64,000 nucleotides of DNA from Conexibacter woesei Iso977N (GTDB lineage Bacteria > Actinomycetota > Thermoleophilia > Solirubrobacterales > Solirubrobacteraceae), in contig NZ_AUKG01000001.1 of the NCBI RefSeq assembly GCF_000424625.1, positions 1,550,001 through 1,614,000 of the forward strand, read 5' to 3'. The notes under the pieces are model-generated. The model did no database searches. It saw only the letters and a program-made list of their open reading frames with translations, and had not been told where the DNA came from. This document shows, piece by piece, positions 50,438 through 58,188 of this stretch. Both the position numbers and the translations under genes were made by a program. Each line of letters opens with the position of its first letter. Position 1 is the stretch's first letter.

Positions 50438-50475
50438 TGCGCCACATGGAGGAGGGACAGCCTCCATGTGGCGCA
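50438..50475. repeat. 15-bp perfect inverted repeat (hairpin)
   Basis: TGCGCCACATGGAGG and CCTCCATGTGGCGCA, exact over 15 bases with an 8-base loop. It stands in a divergent region, so a terminator role is unlikely unless an unseen small RNA ends here. Could be a protein site, an RNA element or a mobile-element scar. Confidence 0.8.
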
Positions 50476-50544
50476 CCCCGGGTGACACGGAGCACGGCCT
50501 GCACCGCCTCCGAACCCGGCGCATCGCGGCACCGCGCGCGCGGG

Positions 50545-50550
50545 TACCAT
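50545..50550 (+). promoter_or_regulatory. -10 element TACCAT, leaderless spacing
   Basis: Eight bases before the GTG of the acyltransferase gene. Confidence 0.45.
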
Positions 50551-50558
50551 CCTCCGCT

Positions 50559-51353
50559 GTGAGCGAGAGCGGCGAGTTGGCGAAGATGAAGGCGCAGGTC
50601 TACCTCGACGAGCGCCCGAAGGAGTACTTCGACCGCTTCCACGAGCGCGCGCGCACGCGCGAGCCCGACGTCGTCTACGAGGCCGTCAAGTCGCTGACCC
50701 TGCTCTACCAGTGGTCGTTCTTCCGGGCCCGCGCGATCTCGACCGACAAGGTCCCGCCGACCGGCCCGGTCATCCTCGCGCCGAACCACTTCTCGTTCAT
50801 GGACCACTTCTTCGTCGGCGGCGCGATCCGCCGCAAGGTCCAGTTCATGGCCAAGTCGCAGCTCTTCAAGCCGCCGATGCAGTGGATCTACACGCACGGC
50901 GGCGTGTTCCCGGTCCGCCGCGGGCACCGCGACGAGGACGCGATGATCACCGCCCACACGGTCCTGGGCCGCGGCGGCTGCATGGCGATGTACTGCGAGG
51001 GCGGCCGCTCCCGCGACGGCAGGCTCGCCGACGAGGCCAAGCCCGGCATCGGCAGGCTGGCGCTGGAGAGCGGCGCGGTCGTCGTGCCGGTCGCGATCCA
51101 CGGCTCGTCGAAGGTCCGCAACTGGAAGAAGCTCGAGTTCCCGAAGGTCACGATCCAGTACGGCGAGCCCTTCCGCTACGAGCAGGAGGAGGCGCCGACG
51201 CGCGAGCGCGCGCAGCTGGTCGCCAACGAGATCTTCGACGCGATCAAGGTGTTGTACAACGGCTTGGAGGCCCACGGGCGCCGGACGATCGTCCAGCGCG
51301 TGCGGGCCGAGCGCCGGGCGCTGCGGCGCTCCGGCAAGCGCGCGGTCGCCTGA
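50559..51353 (+). CDS. 1-acylglycerol-3-phosphate acyltransferase-like (PlsC family)
   Basis: 264 residues. Motif I NHFSFMDHF (HxxxxD-type), motif II-like GVFPVRRGHRDEDAM, motif III YCEGGRSRDGRL and motif IV VVPVAIHGSS. Adds a fatty acyl group to lysophosphatidate or a related lipid at the inner face of the membrane. An unusual ~45-residue N-terminal helical lead (LAKMKAQVYLDERPKEYFDR) precedes the domain. Confidence 0.93.
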   Translation: MSESGELAKMKAQVYLDERPKEYFDRFHERARTREPDVVYEAVKSLTLLYQWSFFRARAISTDKVPPTGPVILAPNHFSFMDHFFVGGAIRRKVQFMAKSQLFKPPMQWIYTHGGVFPVRRGHRDEDAMITAHTVLGRGGCMAMYCEGGRSRDGRLADEAKPGIGRLALESGAVVVPVAIHGSSKVRNWKKLEFPKVTIQYGEPFRYEQEEAPTRERAQLVANEIFDAIKVLYNGLEAHGRRTIVQRVRAERRALRRSGKRAVA

Positions 51354-51382
51354 GGCGCCGCTGAGCGGGTAGGACGTCGACC

Positions 51383-53032
51383 ATGGGTCGGCGATCAGCG
51401 GTACTGAGCGTGTGCGTCGCAGCGTCGTTCTCGGCGGCGGTCCTGCCGGGGCAAGCGGGCGCGGCGGTGACGCTCGCGCCGATCGGGACGTTCGACCAGC
51501 CGGTCGACGTCACCGCGCCGCCGGCCGACACCACGCGCGTCTTCGTCGTCGAGAAGGGCGGCAAGGTCATCGACATCAGGGGCGGCACCGCCTCGACGTT
51601 CCTGGACATCACGAGCAGGGTGCGCTCCTCGGGCAACGAGCAGGGGCTGCTGTCGATCGCGTTCCCGCCCGACTACGCGACCAGCGGGATCTTCTACGCC
51701 TACTACACGGCCCAGCCGCCGGGCGGGTCCGGCGCAGCGGGCTCGGACCTGACGATCAGCGCGTTCAGGCGCACCGACGACGACCACGCCGACGCCGCGA
51801 GCGAGCGCGTCGTGCTGTCGATCCCGCACCGCAAGTACGACAACCACAACGGCGGCCAGCTGCAGTTCGGCCCGGACGGGCTGCTGTGGATCGGGGTCGG
51901 CGACGGCGGTGACGGCAACGACACGCTCGGCAACGCCGAGCAGACCAGCCCGTCCTACAACGACGCGGCGGCGGGCCACGACGCGCGCCAGGGCAAGCTG
52001 CTGCGGATCGACCCGAGGCCGGGCGACGGCTGCGGCGGCGGCTGCACGATCCCGGCCGGCAACCCCGGCTTCGCCCAGCCCGAGATCTGGGCCTACGGTC
52101 TGCGCAACCCGTGGCGCTTCTCGTTCGACCGCAGCACCGGCGACCTGCTGATCGGCGACGTCGGCCAGGACACGTGGGAGGAGGTCGACTTCGCGCCCGC
52201 GAGCGCCGGGCGGCTGGCCGGCGCCAACTACGGCTGGGGGACCTACGAGGCCGACCACCCGCGCGGGTCGACCGCGAGCGCGGGCGCGCCCGCCGGGATC
52301 ACGATGCCGGTGCTCGAGAAGGCGCACGCCGCGCCGGACTCCTTCAGCTCGATCGCGGGCGGCTACGTCGTCCGCGACCCGGCGCTGCCCGACCTGCTCG
52401 GCAGGTACGTCTACGCCGACACCTACAGGGGCGACATCCGCGCCGCGACGCCCGGCGTCTGGACCGACGACGCGGCCACCGGCCTGCACGTCTCGACGCT
52501 CGCCTCGTTCGGCGAGGACGCCTGCGGCCGCGTCTACGCGGTCTCGCTCGACGGCGCGGTGGACCGCCTGACCCAGTCCGGCGCCTGCATCCCGCCGGCC
52601 GCGGCGCCCGGCGCGGTCACCCCGGTCGCCCCGGCGCCGGGTGGCGGCGGCGTCACCGGCCCGGCGAGGCCGACGACCACGAGGGCTGTCCCGTTGCTCA
52701 CCGTCACCGCGGCGGGGCGCCAGCGGCCGTGGCGCACCGGGTTCGTCCGGATCCGCGCGACGTGCAGCGCCAACTGCCACGTGCGCGGCTACGGCGTGTT
52801 CCGGATCAGCGGCAGCAGGAGGGCGCCGGAGACCAGCCGCGTGTCGGCGCACCTCAGGGCCCACCGGACGACGACGCTGCGGCTGCGCGTGCCGGCGCGG
52901 ACGCGCCACACGCTGCTCGCGCTGCTGCGCCACCACCACAGGATCACGCTGCGCTTCGCGCTGAACGCCACCGACGCCAAGGGCCACCGCCGCTTCGCGC
53001 AGGGGACGAGGCCCTCGGCGATCGTGCGCTGA
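51383..53032 (+). CDS. Secreted PQQ-dependent sugar dehydrogenase-type protein with C-terminal beta domain
   Basis: 549 residues. Signal peptide, then the same propeller as the protein at 19727-20962: NEQGLLSIAFPPDY, FYAYYTAQPPG, NHNGGQLQFGPDGLLWIG, YGLRNPWRFSFDRSTGD, LIGDVGQDTWEEVDF, ANYGWGTYEAD. After ~residue 410 a Pro/Gly linker leads to a ~130-residue beta-rich, very basic domain (RIRATCSANCHVRGYGVFRI; ending in basic residues). TAGGAC lies 7 bases before the ATG. Probably a wall-associated oxidoreductase; substrate unknown. Confidence 0.92.
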   Translation: MGRRSAVLSVCVAASFSAAVLPGQAGAAVTLAPIGTFDQPVDVTAPPADTTRVFVVEKGGKVIDIRGGTASTFLDITSRVRSSGNEQGLLSIAFPPDYATSGIFYAYYTAQPPGGSGAAGSDLTISAFRRTDDDHADAASERVVLSIPHRKYDNHNGGQLQFGPDGLLWIGVGDGGDGNDTLGNAEQTSPSYNDAAAGHDARQGKLLRIDPRPGDGCGGGCTIPAGNPGFAQPEIWAYGLRNPWRFSFDRSTGDLLIGDVGQDTWEEVDFAPASAGRLAGANYGWGTYEADHPRGSTASAGAPAGITMPVLEKAHAAPDSFSSIAGGYVVRDPALPDLLGRYVYADTYRGDIRAATPGVWTDDAATGLHVSTLASFGEDACGRVYAVSLDGAVDRLTQSGACIPPAAAPGAVTPVAPAPGGGGVTGPARPTTTRAVPLLTVTAAGRQRPWRTGFVRIRATCSANCHVRGYGVFRISGSRRAPETSRVSAHLRAHRTTTLRLRVPARTRHTLLALLRHHHRITLRFALNATDAKGHRRFAQGTRPSAIVR

Positions 53033-53039
53033 GGGTCGC

Positions 53040-55334
53040 TCAGCGCCGCACGTCCTCGCAGTCGGACGCGACCTCGTCGGTCGCGTCCGCGAAGACCGTG
53101 TCGTTGCCGTCGCCGCACGACACGCGGTCGAAGCCGCCGCCGACCACGTTGATGCGGTCGTCGCCCTCGTCGCCGGCGATGATGTCGTCGTCGAGGTTGC
53201 CGAAGATGTCGTCGTTGCCCGGGCCGCCGTTGATGGTGTCGTTGCCGCGGTCGCCGGTGATCGTGTCGTCGCCCTCGTTGCCGAGGATCACGTCGTTGTC
53301 GCCGCGCCCGTGCAGCGCGTCGTTGCCGGCGCCGCCGTGCAGCTCGTCGTCGCCGTTCTCGCCGTCGACGTAGTCGTCGCCGCCGTTGCCGTAGAGCACG
53401 TCGTTGCCGTCGTTGCCGAACAGCGAGTCCGGGCCCTCGGTCCCGAAGAGCGTGTCGTTGCCGACCGTCCCGAAGATGTTGTTCGACGGCGGCGGCGCGT
53501 CGGTCGCGGGCTCGGCCGGGACCTGGACGACGACCTCGCACGACCTCAGCGTGTCGCGCGCCGGCGCGTCCTCCTCGACGTAGACCGTGTCGCGCCCCGT
53601 GCCGCAGTCGACCACGTCGTGATCGCCATCGGCCACGCGGATCTGGTCGCGGCCCGCGCCGCCGCTGACGGTGTCGGCGCCCGGGCCGGCGGTGATCTCG
53701 TCGTTGCCGTCGCCGCCGGAGAGCCTGTCGTCGCCGGAGCCGCCGTCGATCGCGTCGTCGCCCTCTGAGCCGTAGAGCGTGTCGCGGCCCGCGTCGCCGC
53801 GGATCGCGTCGGCGCCGGTGCGGCCGAAGATCGTGTCGCCGCCGGTCCCGCCGTCGATCGTGTCGTTGCCGTCACCGCCGTCGATCCTCTCGCCGCCGGG
53901 ACCGCCGAGCAGCGTGTCGTCGCCGTCGCCGCCGTCGATCACGTCCGTGCCGCGGTTGCCGTCGATGTAGTCGTTGCCGGGGCCGCCGTCCAACAACATG
54001 TCGTTGCCCAGGCCGAGCTCGACGATGCGGTCGTTGCCGTTGCCGCCCTTGACGACGTCGTCGCCGTCGCCGCCGTCCAGCGAGTCGTCCCCGTCGCCGC
54101 CGTCGACCTCGTCGTCGCCGGTCCCGCCGTTGGCGTAGTCGTTGCCCGCGCCGCCGTCGAGGGCGTCGTTGCCGGCCTGGCCGAACATCCGGTCGTTGTC
54201 GTCCTCGCCGTAGAGCTTGTCGTTGTCGGCGCCGCCGTCGAGCGAGTCGTTGCCCAGGCCGCCGTAGAGGAGGTCGGCGCCGCGGCCGCCGGTGAGCGTG
54301 TCGTCGCCGCCGAGGCCGTTGAGCTGGTCGCCGAGGCGCGTGCCGGTCAGCCGGTCCGGGCCGTCGGTGCCGTTGGTGATCCCGAGGCCGGCCTGGATCG
54401 CCAGCCCGCGCGGGGCCGCGGTGAGGTGGCGGGTGGAGAGGACGCGGAACGACAGCGCGCTCAGGACGGAGATCGTCTTCGCGCCCTCGTCGGCGCTGTA
54501 GAGGCGGACGCCGTCGGGCGCGACCGCCGGGTGGCCGGGGCCGCGACCGGTGGCGACGCGCGCGGCGACGGCGCCCTTGGTGAGGTCGAAGATCGCGGTG
54601 ACGCGCGAGGTCGCCGAGGCGCCCGCGACGACGTGCCTGCCGTCGCCGAGCACCGCGACGCCGCCGCCCGGGCCGGCCTTGGTCCTGATCCCGCGGCCGA
54701 GCTTGCCGGCCGCGGTGTCGACCTTGACCAACATGGTGGTCTTCTTCGTTACGCTCAAGGCATAGGCGTTGTGTCCGGTCGGGGCGAAGGCGACGCCGGT
54801 CACGCCCGCAAGCCTGAGGCGCCGCACGCCACCGCCGAGCAGGTCGATGATCGCGATGCGCTGCCTGTCGATCGTCACGACCGCCTTCGCGCCGTCGGCG
54901 CTGACGGCCAGCGCCGCCGGTGCCTTGGCGCGCGCGCCGAGCTGGATCGTCCTGATGACCGTGAGCGCGCCGGGGTCGATGACGTCCAGCGCGCCGGGGC
55001 GCGCGGCGACCAGGCGCGAGCCGCCCGCGGCGATCGCCAGCGCGGTGGGGGAGCGCGAGAGCTGGACGTCGCCGGTCCGGGCGCGCTGGTTGAGGTCGAG
55101 CGCGACGACGCCCGCGCCGGCGAGCGCGAAGCCCCGCGTGCCGTCGGGCGTGATCGCGACCGCCCGGACCGGCTGGCCGGTCGGGACCTGCGCGACGGGC
55201 GCGCCGGACTGGACGTCGAGCAGCGTGGCGGCGGGCGTTCCGGTGGCGACCAGCATGACGCGCGCGTGCGCGCGCGGGGCGAGCACGGCGGTCAGGAGCA
55301 GCGCGGTCACGGCGGTGCGGCGGGCATGGCGCAT
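53040..55334 (-). CDS. Secreted beta-propeller protein with RTX-type calcium-binding repeats
   Basis: 764 residues: signal peptide (TALLLTAVLAPRAHA), a YVTN-like propeller to about 315 (VRAVAITPDGTRGFALAGAG, PTALAIAAGGSRLVAA, ALAVSADGAKAVVTIDRQ), then dozens of GGxGxDxUx nonapeptides in two blocks, e.g. GLGGDDTLTGGRGADLLYGG, broken near 585-620 by EDAPARDTLRSCEVV. It exits by Sec rather than a type I system and ends SDCEDVRR. It should fold on binding calcium outside the cell. The ATG at 55334 has GGGAG 5 bases upstream. Role unknown; adhesion or matrix is inferred. Confidence 0.93.
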   Translation of the reverse strand: MRHARRTAVTALLLTAVLAPRAHARVMLVATGTPAATLLDVQSGAPVAQVPTGQPVRAVAITPDGTRGFALAGAGVVALDLNQRARTGDVQLSRSPTALAIAAGGSRLVAARPGALDVIDPGALTVIRTIQLGARAKAPAALAVSADGAKAVVTIDRQRIAIIDLLGGGVRRLRLAGVTGVAFAPTGHNAYALSVTKKTTMLVKVDTAAGKLGRGIRTKAGPGGGVAVLGDGRHVVAGASATSRVTAIFDLTKGAVAARVATGRGPGHPAVAPDGVRLYSADEGAKTISVLSALSFRVLSTRHLTAAPRGLAIQAGLGITNGTDGPDRLTGTRLGDQLNGLGGDDTLTGGRGADLLYGGLGNDSLDGGADNDKLYGEDDNDRMFGQAGNDALDGGAGNDYANGGTGDDEVDGGDGDDSLDGGDGDDVVKGGNGNDRIVELGLGNDMLLDGGPGNDYIDGNRGTDVIDGGDGDDTLLGGPGGERIDGGDGNDTIDGGTGGDTIFGRTGADAIRGDAGRDTLYGSEGDDAIDGGSGDDRLSGGDGNDEITAGPGADTVSGGAGRDQIRVADGDHDVVDCGTGRDTVYVEEDAPARDTLRSCEVVVQVPAEPATDAPPPSNNIFGTVGNDTLFGTEGPDSLFGNDGNDVLYGNGGDDYVDGENGDDELHGGAGNDALHGRGDNDVILGNEGDDTITGDRGNDTINGGPGNDDIFGNLDDDIIAGDEGDDRINVVGGGFDRVSCGDGNDTVFADATDEVASDCEDVRR

Positions 55335-55396
55335 CACCGCTCCCAACCCCTGCGCACCGGCAAAGGTTCCGGTGTGACGTCACGGTGTCAGGACAA

Positions 55397-55420
55397 CTAC
55401 GGATTCCGTAGCGACTACGG
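55397..55420. promoter_or_regulatory. Operator-like CTACGG repeats before the HxlR gene
   Basis: CTACGG-ATT-CCGTAG is an inverted pair (55397-55411) and a third CTACGG follows at 55415-55420. They cover the -35 zone of the promoter whose -10 is TAGGCT (55431-55436), the place for a repressor. YodB/HypR-type HxlR proteins bind similar TAC...GTA sites. Confidence 0.6.
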
Positions 55421-55430
55421 GATCCTGAGC

Positions 55431-55436
55431 TAGGCT
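55431..55436 (+). promoter_or_regulatory. -10 element TAGGCT, leaderless spacing
   Basis: Seven bases before the ATG of the HxlR gene. Confidence 0.5.
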
Positions 55437-55443
55437 GCCGAGC

Positions 55444-55842
55444 ATGACCACCGCTGCGAGCTCCGCGGAGGAGATCCGGGCGCTGTGCCCGCGGTTCCAC
55501 TACGCCGTCGAGCTGATCGGCGCGCGCTGGAGCGGCGCGATCGTCCGGGCGGTCCTCGACGGGCGTCATCGCTACTCCGAGATCAGGGCGGTGATCCCGA
55601 GCGTGAGCGACACGATGCTCGCCCAGCGCCTGCGCGCGCTGGAGGCCGAGGGGCTGCTGGAGCGCCGCGTGGCGACCGGCGCGCCCGGACCGCTGCGCGC
55701 GGAGTACCACCTGACGGAGAAGGGCGCGGCGCTCGCCCCGGTCATCGAAGCGCTGAAGGCGTGGGCCCACGAGTGGGTCCCGGACGCATCACTCCCAGAC
55801 ACCAAGGACATCAAGAACGCCTCATGCCCAAGCTGCACGTGA
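55444..55842 (+). CDS. HxlR-family transcriptional regulator
   Basis: 132 residues. CPRFHYAVELIGARWSGAIV is the HxlR opening, followed by HRYSEIRAVIPSVSDTMLAQ and RLRALEAEGLLERRV, then EYHLTEKGAAL. C15 occupies the place of the redox-sensing Cys of YodB/HypR; a further CPSC lies at the C-terminus. The last 19 bases overlap the FMN-reductase gene, so the regulator and its likely target are co-transcribed. Confidence 0.94.
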   Translation: MTTAASSAEEIRALCPRFHYAVELIGARWSGAIVRAVLDGRHRYSEIRAVIPSVSDTMLAQRLRALEAEGLLERRVATGAPGPLRAEYHLTEKGAALAPVIEALKAWAHEWVPDASLPDTKDIKNASCPSCT

Positions 55843-56420
55843 TCCTCGCCTCCACCCGCCCCGGCCGCGCCGGTGAGCCGATCGCCGACTGGTTCGTGTC
55901 GCGCGCCCGCGAGCACGGCGCGTTCGACGTCGAGCTGCTCGATCTCGCGGACATCGCGCTGCCGATGATGGACGAGCCCAACCACCCGCGCCTGCGCCGC
56001 TACGAGCACCAGCACACGAAGGACTGGTCGGCGACGATCAACGCCGCGGACGCGGTCGTGATGGTCACGCCGGAGTACAACTACGGGTATCCGGCGCCGC
56101 TGAAGAACGCGATCGACTACCTGCACTTCGAGTGGCAGCACAAGCCGGTCGCGTTCGTGTCCTACGGCGGCGTGGCCGCGGGCACGCGCGCGGTCCAGCA
56201 GCTCAAGCAGGTCGTGACGACGCTGAAGATGTTCCCGCTGTTCGAGGCGGTGAGCATCCCGTTCCACACGCAGTTCATCGACGACGAGGGCGTGCTGCAG
56301 GCCAACGACGTCATGGAGGGCGCGGCGAGCGCGATGCTCGACGAGCTCGTGCTGGTCGAGGAGTCGCTGCGCGGGCGGCGCGCGGCCGTGCGCGAGGCGG
56401 AGGCGGCCGGCAAGCACTAG
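55824..56420 (+). CDS. NADPH-dependent FMN reductase/quinone reductase-like flavoprotein
   Basis: 198 residues, flavodoxin-like fold: LHVILASTRPGRAGEPIADW (FMN phosphate site), then VMVTPEYNYGYPAPLKNAID (the family motif), KPVAFVSYGGVAAGTRAV. Reduces FMN, quinones or azo/nitro compounds with NADPH. The ATG at 55824 lies inside the HxlR gene. Confidence 0.95.
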   Translation: MPKLHVILASTRPGRAGEPIADWFVSRAREHGAFDVELLDLADIALPMMDEPNHPRLRRYEHQHTKDWSATINAADAVVMVTPEYNYGYPAPLKNAIDYLHFEWQHKPVAFVSYGGVAAGTRAVQQLKQVVTTLKMFPLFEAVSIPFHTQFIDDEGVLQANDVMEGAASAMLDELVLVEESLRGRRAAVREAEAAGKH

Positions 56421-56447
56421 GTGTCGGGTCGGTAGGGTCCGGGCCAG

Positions 56448-57041
56448 ATGCTCGACGTGCTGCGTCCCGGAGTCCTCGAAGGCCTGACGGTCTGCGTCGT
56501 CGGTGACGGCGCGGCCGAGCGCGAGCGGGCCGCCGCGCTCGGCGCCCGCGTCGTGACCGTCGACGGCGACCTCGGCGACGAGGACGCGGTCGGGCTCGCC
56601 GTCGGCGCACTCGGGCCGATCGACGTCCTGGTCGTCGACGCCGCGTCCGAGTACGCCGACGCCGGCGGCGGGATGCCGGGCCTGCGGCGCGCGGTCGACG
56701 ACGGCTGGAACGTCGTGCGCGCGGTCGTCAACGCGGGCTGGATCAAGGACGCCGAAGCGGCGGAGGACGAGGCCGGCGACGCGCCGGTCCGCGGCGGCAA
56801 GGTCGTGTTCCTGGCGCCGGTCGCCGACGCGGGCGAGCACGCCAACGCGGTCGGTGCGGCGCTCGAGAACGCAGCCCGCACCCTTTCGGTCGAGTGGGCC
56901 CGCTTCGGGATCCGCATCACCGCCGTCCGCCCCCGCGCGGGCGCAGCCGCCGACGAACGCGCCGAGCTGGTCGCCTTCCTGGCGTCGCCCGCGGGCGACT
57001 ACTTCACCGGCTGCTCGTTCTACCCCGGCGCCGCGCTTTAG
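56448..57041 (+). CDS. Short-chain dehydrogenase-like protein lacking the catalytic motif
   Basis: 197 residues with the SDR layout (VTVDGDLGDEDAVGLAV, GPIDVLVVDAASEY, LENAARTLSVEWARFGIRI, FLASPAGDYFTGCSF). The TGxxxGIG nucleotide loop is replaced by VVGDGAAERERAA, and YxxxK by HANAV, so normal SDR catalysis seems impossible. Probably a regulatory or structural relative of an SDR. TAGGGT is 9 bases before the ATG. Confidence 0.82.
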   Translation: MLDVLRPGVLEGLTVCVVGDGAAERERAAALGARVVTVDGDLGDEDAVGLAVGALGPIDVLVVDAASEYADAGGGMPGLRRAVDDGWNVVRAVVNAGWIKDAEAAEDEAGDAPVRGGKVVFLAPVADAGEHANAVGAALENAARTLSVEWARFGIRITAVRPRAGAAADERAELVAFLASPAGDYFTGCSFYPGAAL

Positions 57042-57215
57042 CTGAGTCATCGATGGGCCTTCGGCGGAGAACACGCCGCCGTCGACGGAGGAGCAGTCGG
57101 GCTCTTGTTTCGTTTTTCTTGGGTCTTCGATCGTCCTCTAACATGTTGAACGCGTCGCATCCCCCGGCATCTCCGCCATTCCCTTAAGCCGGCGCAGAAA
57201 GACAGAGGTTCCACC

Positions 57216-58031
57216 GTGGCTATGTCCCGGTATCAGTACGTCCTGCCGCCTCACAGGGTGGATTACGGCGTCACGATCAGGATCGACCAGATCAAGATCG
57301 ATCCCGACGCCCAGCGGACGCTGAACCCGAAGCGCGCACAGGCCATCGCGGATGGGCTCGTGGAGGAAGCGGTTGGCAGCGTCGTCATCTCGCGCCGTGC
57401 CGACGGAACGATGTACGCGGTCGATGGCATGCACCGCAAGCGTGCATTCGAGATCAAAGGCATCCCCGAGATCACTGCCGAGATCCATCACGGCCTCTCT
57501 CAGATGGAGGAGGCCGTTCTGTTCCTCATCAAGAACCGCGAGTCGAGCAAGCCTAACCCTCACGACGAGTACAAGGTCGGTCTCACCGCAGGCCTGCCGC
57601 TTTTCGTCGACACGCAGAAGGTCCTCGACAAGCACAACCTGATCGTCGGGAGTACCACGGCGAACAGCATTGGTGCTGTGGCTGGCATTCTCCGCATCAC
57701 TGAGAACTACGGACCGGAGGTGCTGGACCGGACGCTCGGTGTCGCGCAGGAGGCGTGGGGTCGGACGAACTCGACGTGGGATGGGATGCTCTTGGGCGGC
57801 ATCGGCATGTTCCTCGGCCGCCACGGAGACGTGGTCAAGGACAAGGATCTGGCGACCAAGATTGCCAAGGCGGGCCTGGCGCAGACGTGGGTCGGTGCGG
57901 TCCACGCCCAGGCGTCTGGCGGAGGACTCCGGAACTCCGGCACCGGGAGTCGCGTGTCTACGTGCTACCGGCTCATCGTCAACACCTGGAACAAGGGCAA
58001 GACGAAGAACAAGCTCGCAGTCGCTGCCTGA
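57216..58031 (+). CDS. ParB/Srx-nuclease-like domain protein, likely of mobile origin
   Basis: 271 residues. VTIRIDQIKIDPDAQRTLNP, AIADGLVEEAVGSVVISRR and MYAVDGMHRKRAFEIKG follow the ParB N-terminal (sulfiredoxin-like) fold seen in phage and plasmid proteins; the rest (DKHNLIVGSTTANSIGAVAG, TCYRLIVNTWNKG) has no clear family. Codon use is less GC-rich than its neighbours and, unlike most of them, it has a leader with an AGAGG ribosome site, a weak promoter near 57117-57145 (TTCTTG-N17-TAACAT) and a strong terminator. It ends KLAVAA, resembling an ssrA-type degradation tail. Signs of transfer; function unknown. Confidence 0.8.
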   Translation: MAMSRYQYVLPPHRVDYGVTIRIDQIKIDPDAQRTLNPKRAQAIADGLVEEAVGSVVISRRADGTMYAVDGMHRKRAFEIKGIPEITAEIHHGLSQMEEAVLFLIKNRESSKPNPHDEYKVGLTAGLPLFVDTQKVLDKHNLIVGSTTANSIGAVAGILRITENYGPEVLDRTLGVAQEAWGRTNSTWDGMLLGGIGMFLGRHGDVVKDKDLATKIAKAGLAQTWVGAVHAQASGGGLRNSGTGSRVSTCYRLIVNTWNKGKTKNKLAVAA

Positions 58032-58051
58032 GTCAGGAGATCCGCAGCTCA

Positions 58052-58081
58052 GAGAAGACCCCCACAGTTGGGGGTCTTCTC
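58052..58081 (+). terminator. Strong terminator after the ParB-like gene
   Basis: A 13-base perfect stem (GAGAAGACCCCCA/TGGGGGTCTTCTC) with a CAGT tetraloop, 20 bases after the stop codon. The cleanest terminator hairpin in the window. Confidence 0.85.
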
Positions 58082-58147
58082 GTGTCCCCGGTGCCGGGCA
58101 CATTGCAGTGATAATGAAGGTCGCCAAGGGCTGCGGACACCACGCGC

Positions 58148-58153
58148 TATAAT
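58148..58153 (+). promoter_or_regulatory. -10 element TATAAT before the ring-cleaving-dioxygenase-like gene
   Basis: Exact TATAAT, 35 bases before the ATG, followed by an AAAGGGG ribosome site; a leadered transcript. The -35 is not clear. Confidence 0.5.
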
Positions 58154-58188
58154 TGCGCTAGCAACTACTTCCTGAAAGGGGTGCGGCG

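Larger units (their letters stand above)
50175..50558. other. 384-base noncoding region between the biotinyl carrier and acyltransferase genes
   Basis: Divergent intergenic region without a credible gene. It holds a GGAAC...GTTCC hairpin near 50239-50260, the strong hairpin at 50438-50475, and start-proximal -10 elements at both ends. Two short repeats of CGGAGCACG flank the strong hairpin. Confidence 0.5.

Noticed and set aside
50374-50562. 62-codon open frame across the 15-bp hairpin
   Set aside because: Coding through a perfect hairpin with no start signal and a shadow-type composition.
53040-54330. Regularly repeated sequence that could suggest a CRISPR or tandem array
   Set aside because: The periodicity is the 27-base codon pattern of RTX nonapeptides within one open frame; units are not identical and there are no spacers.
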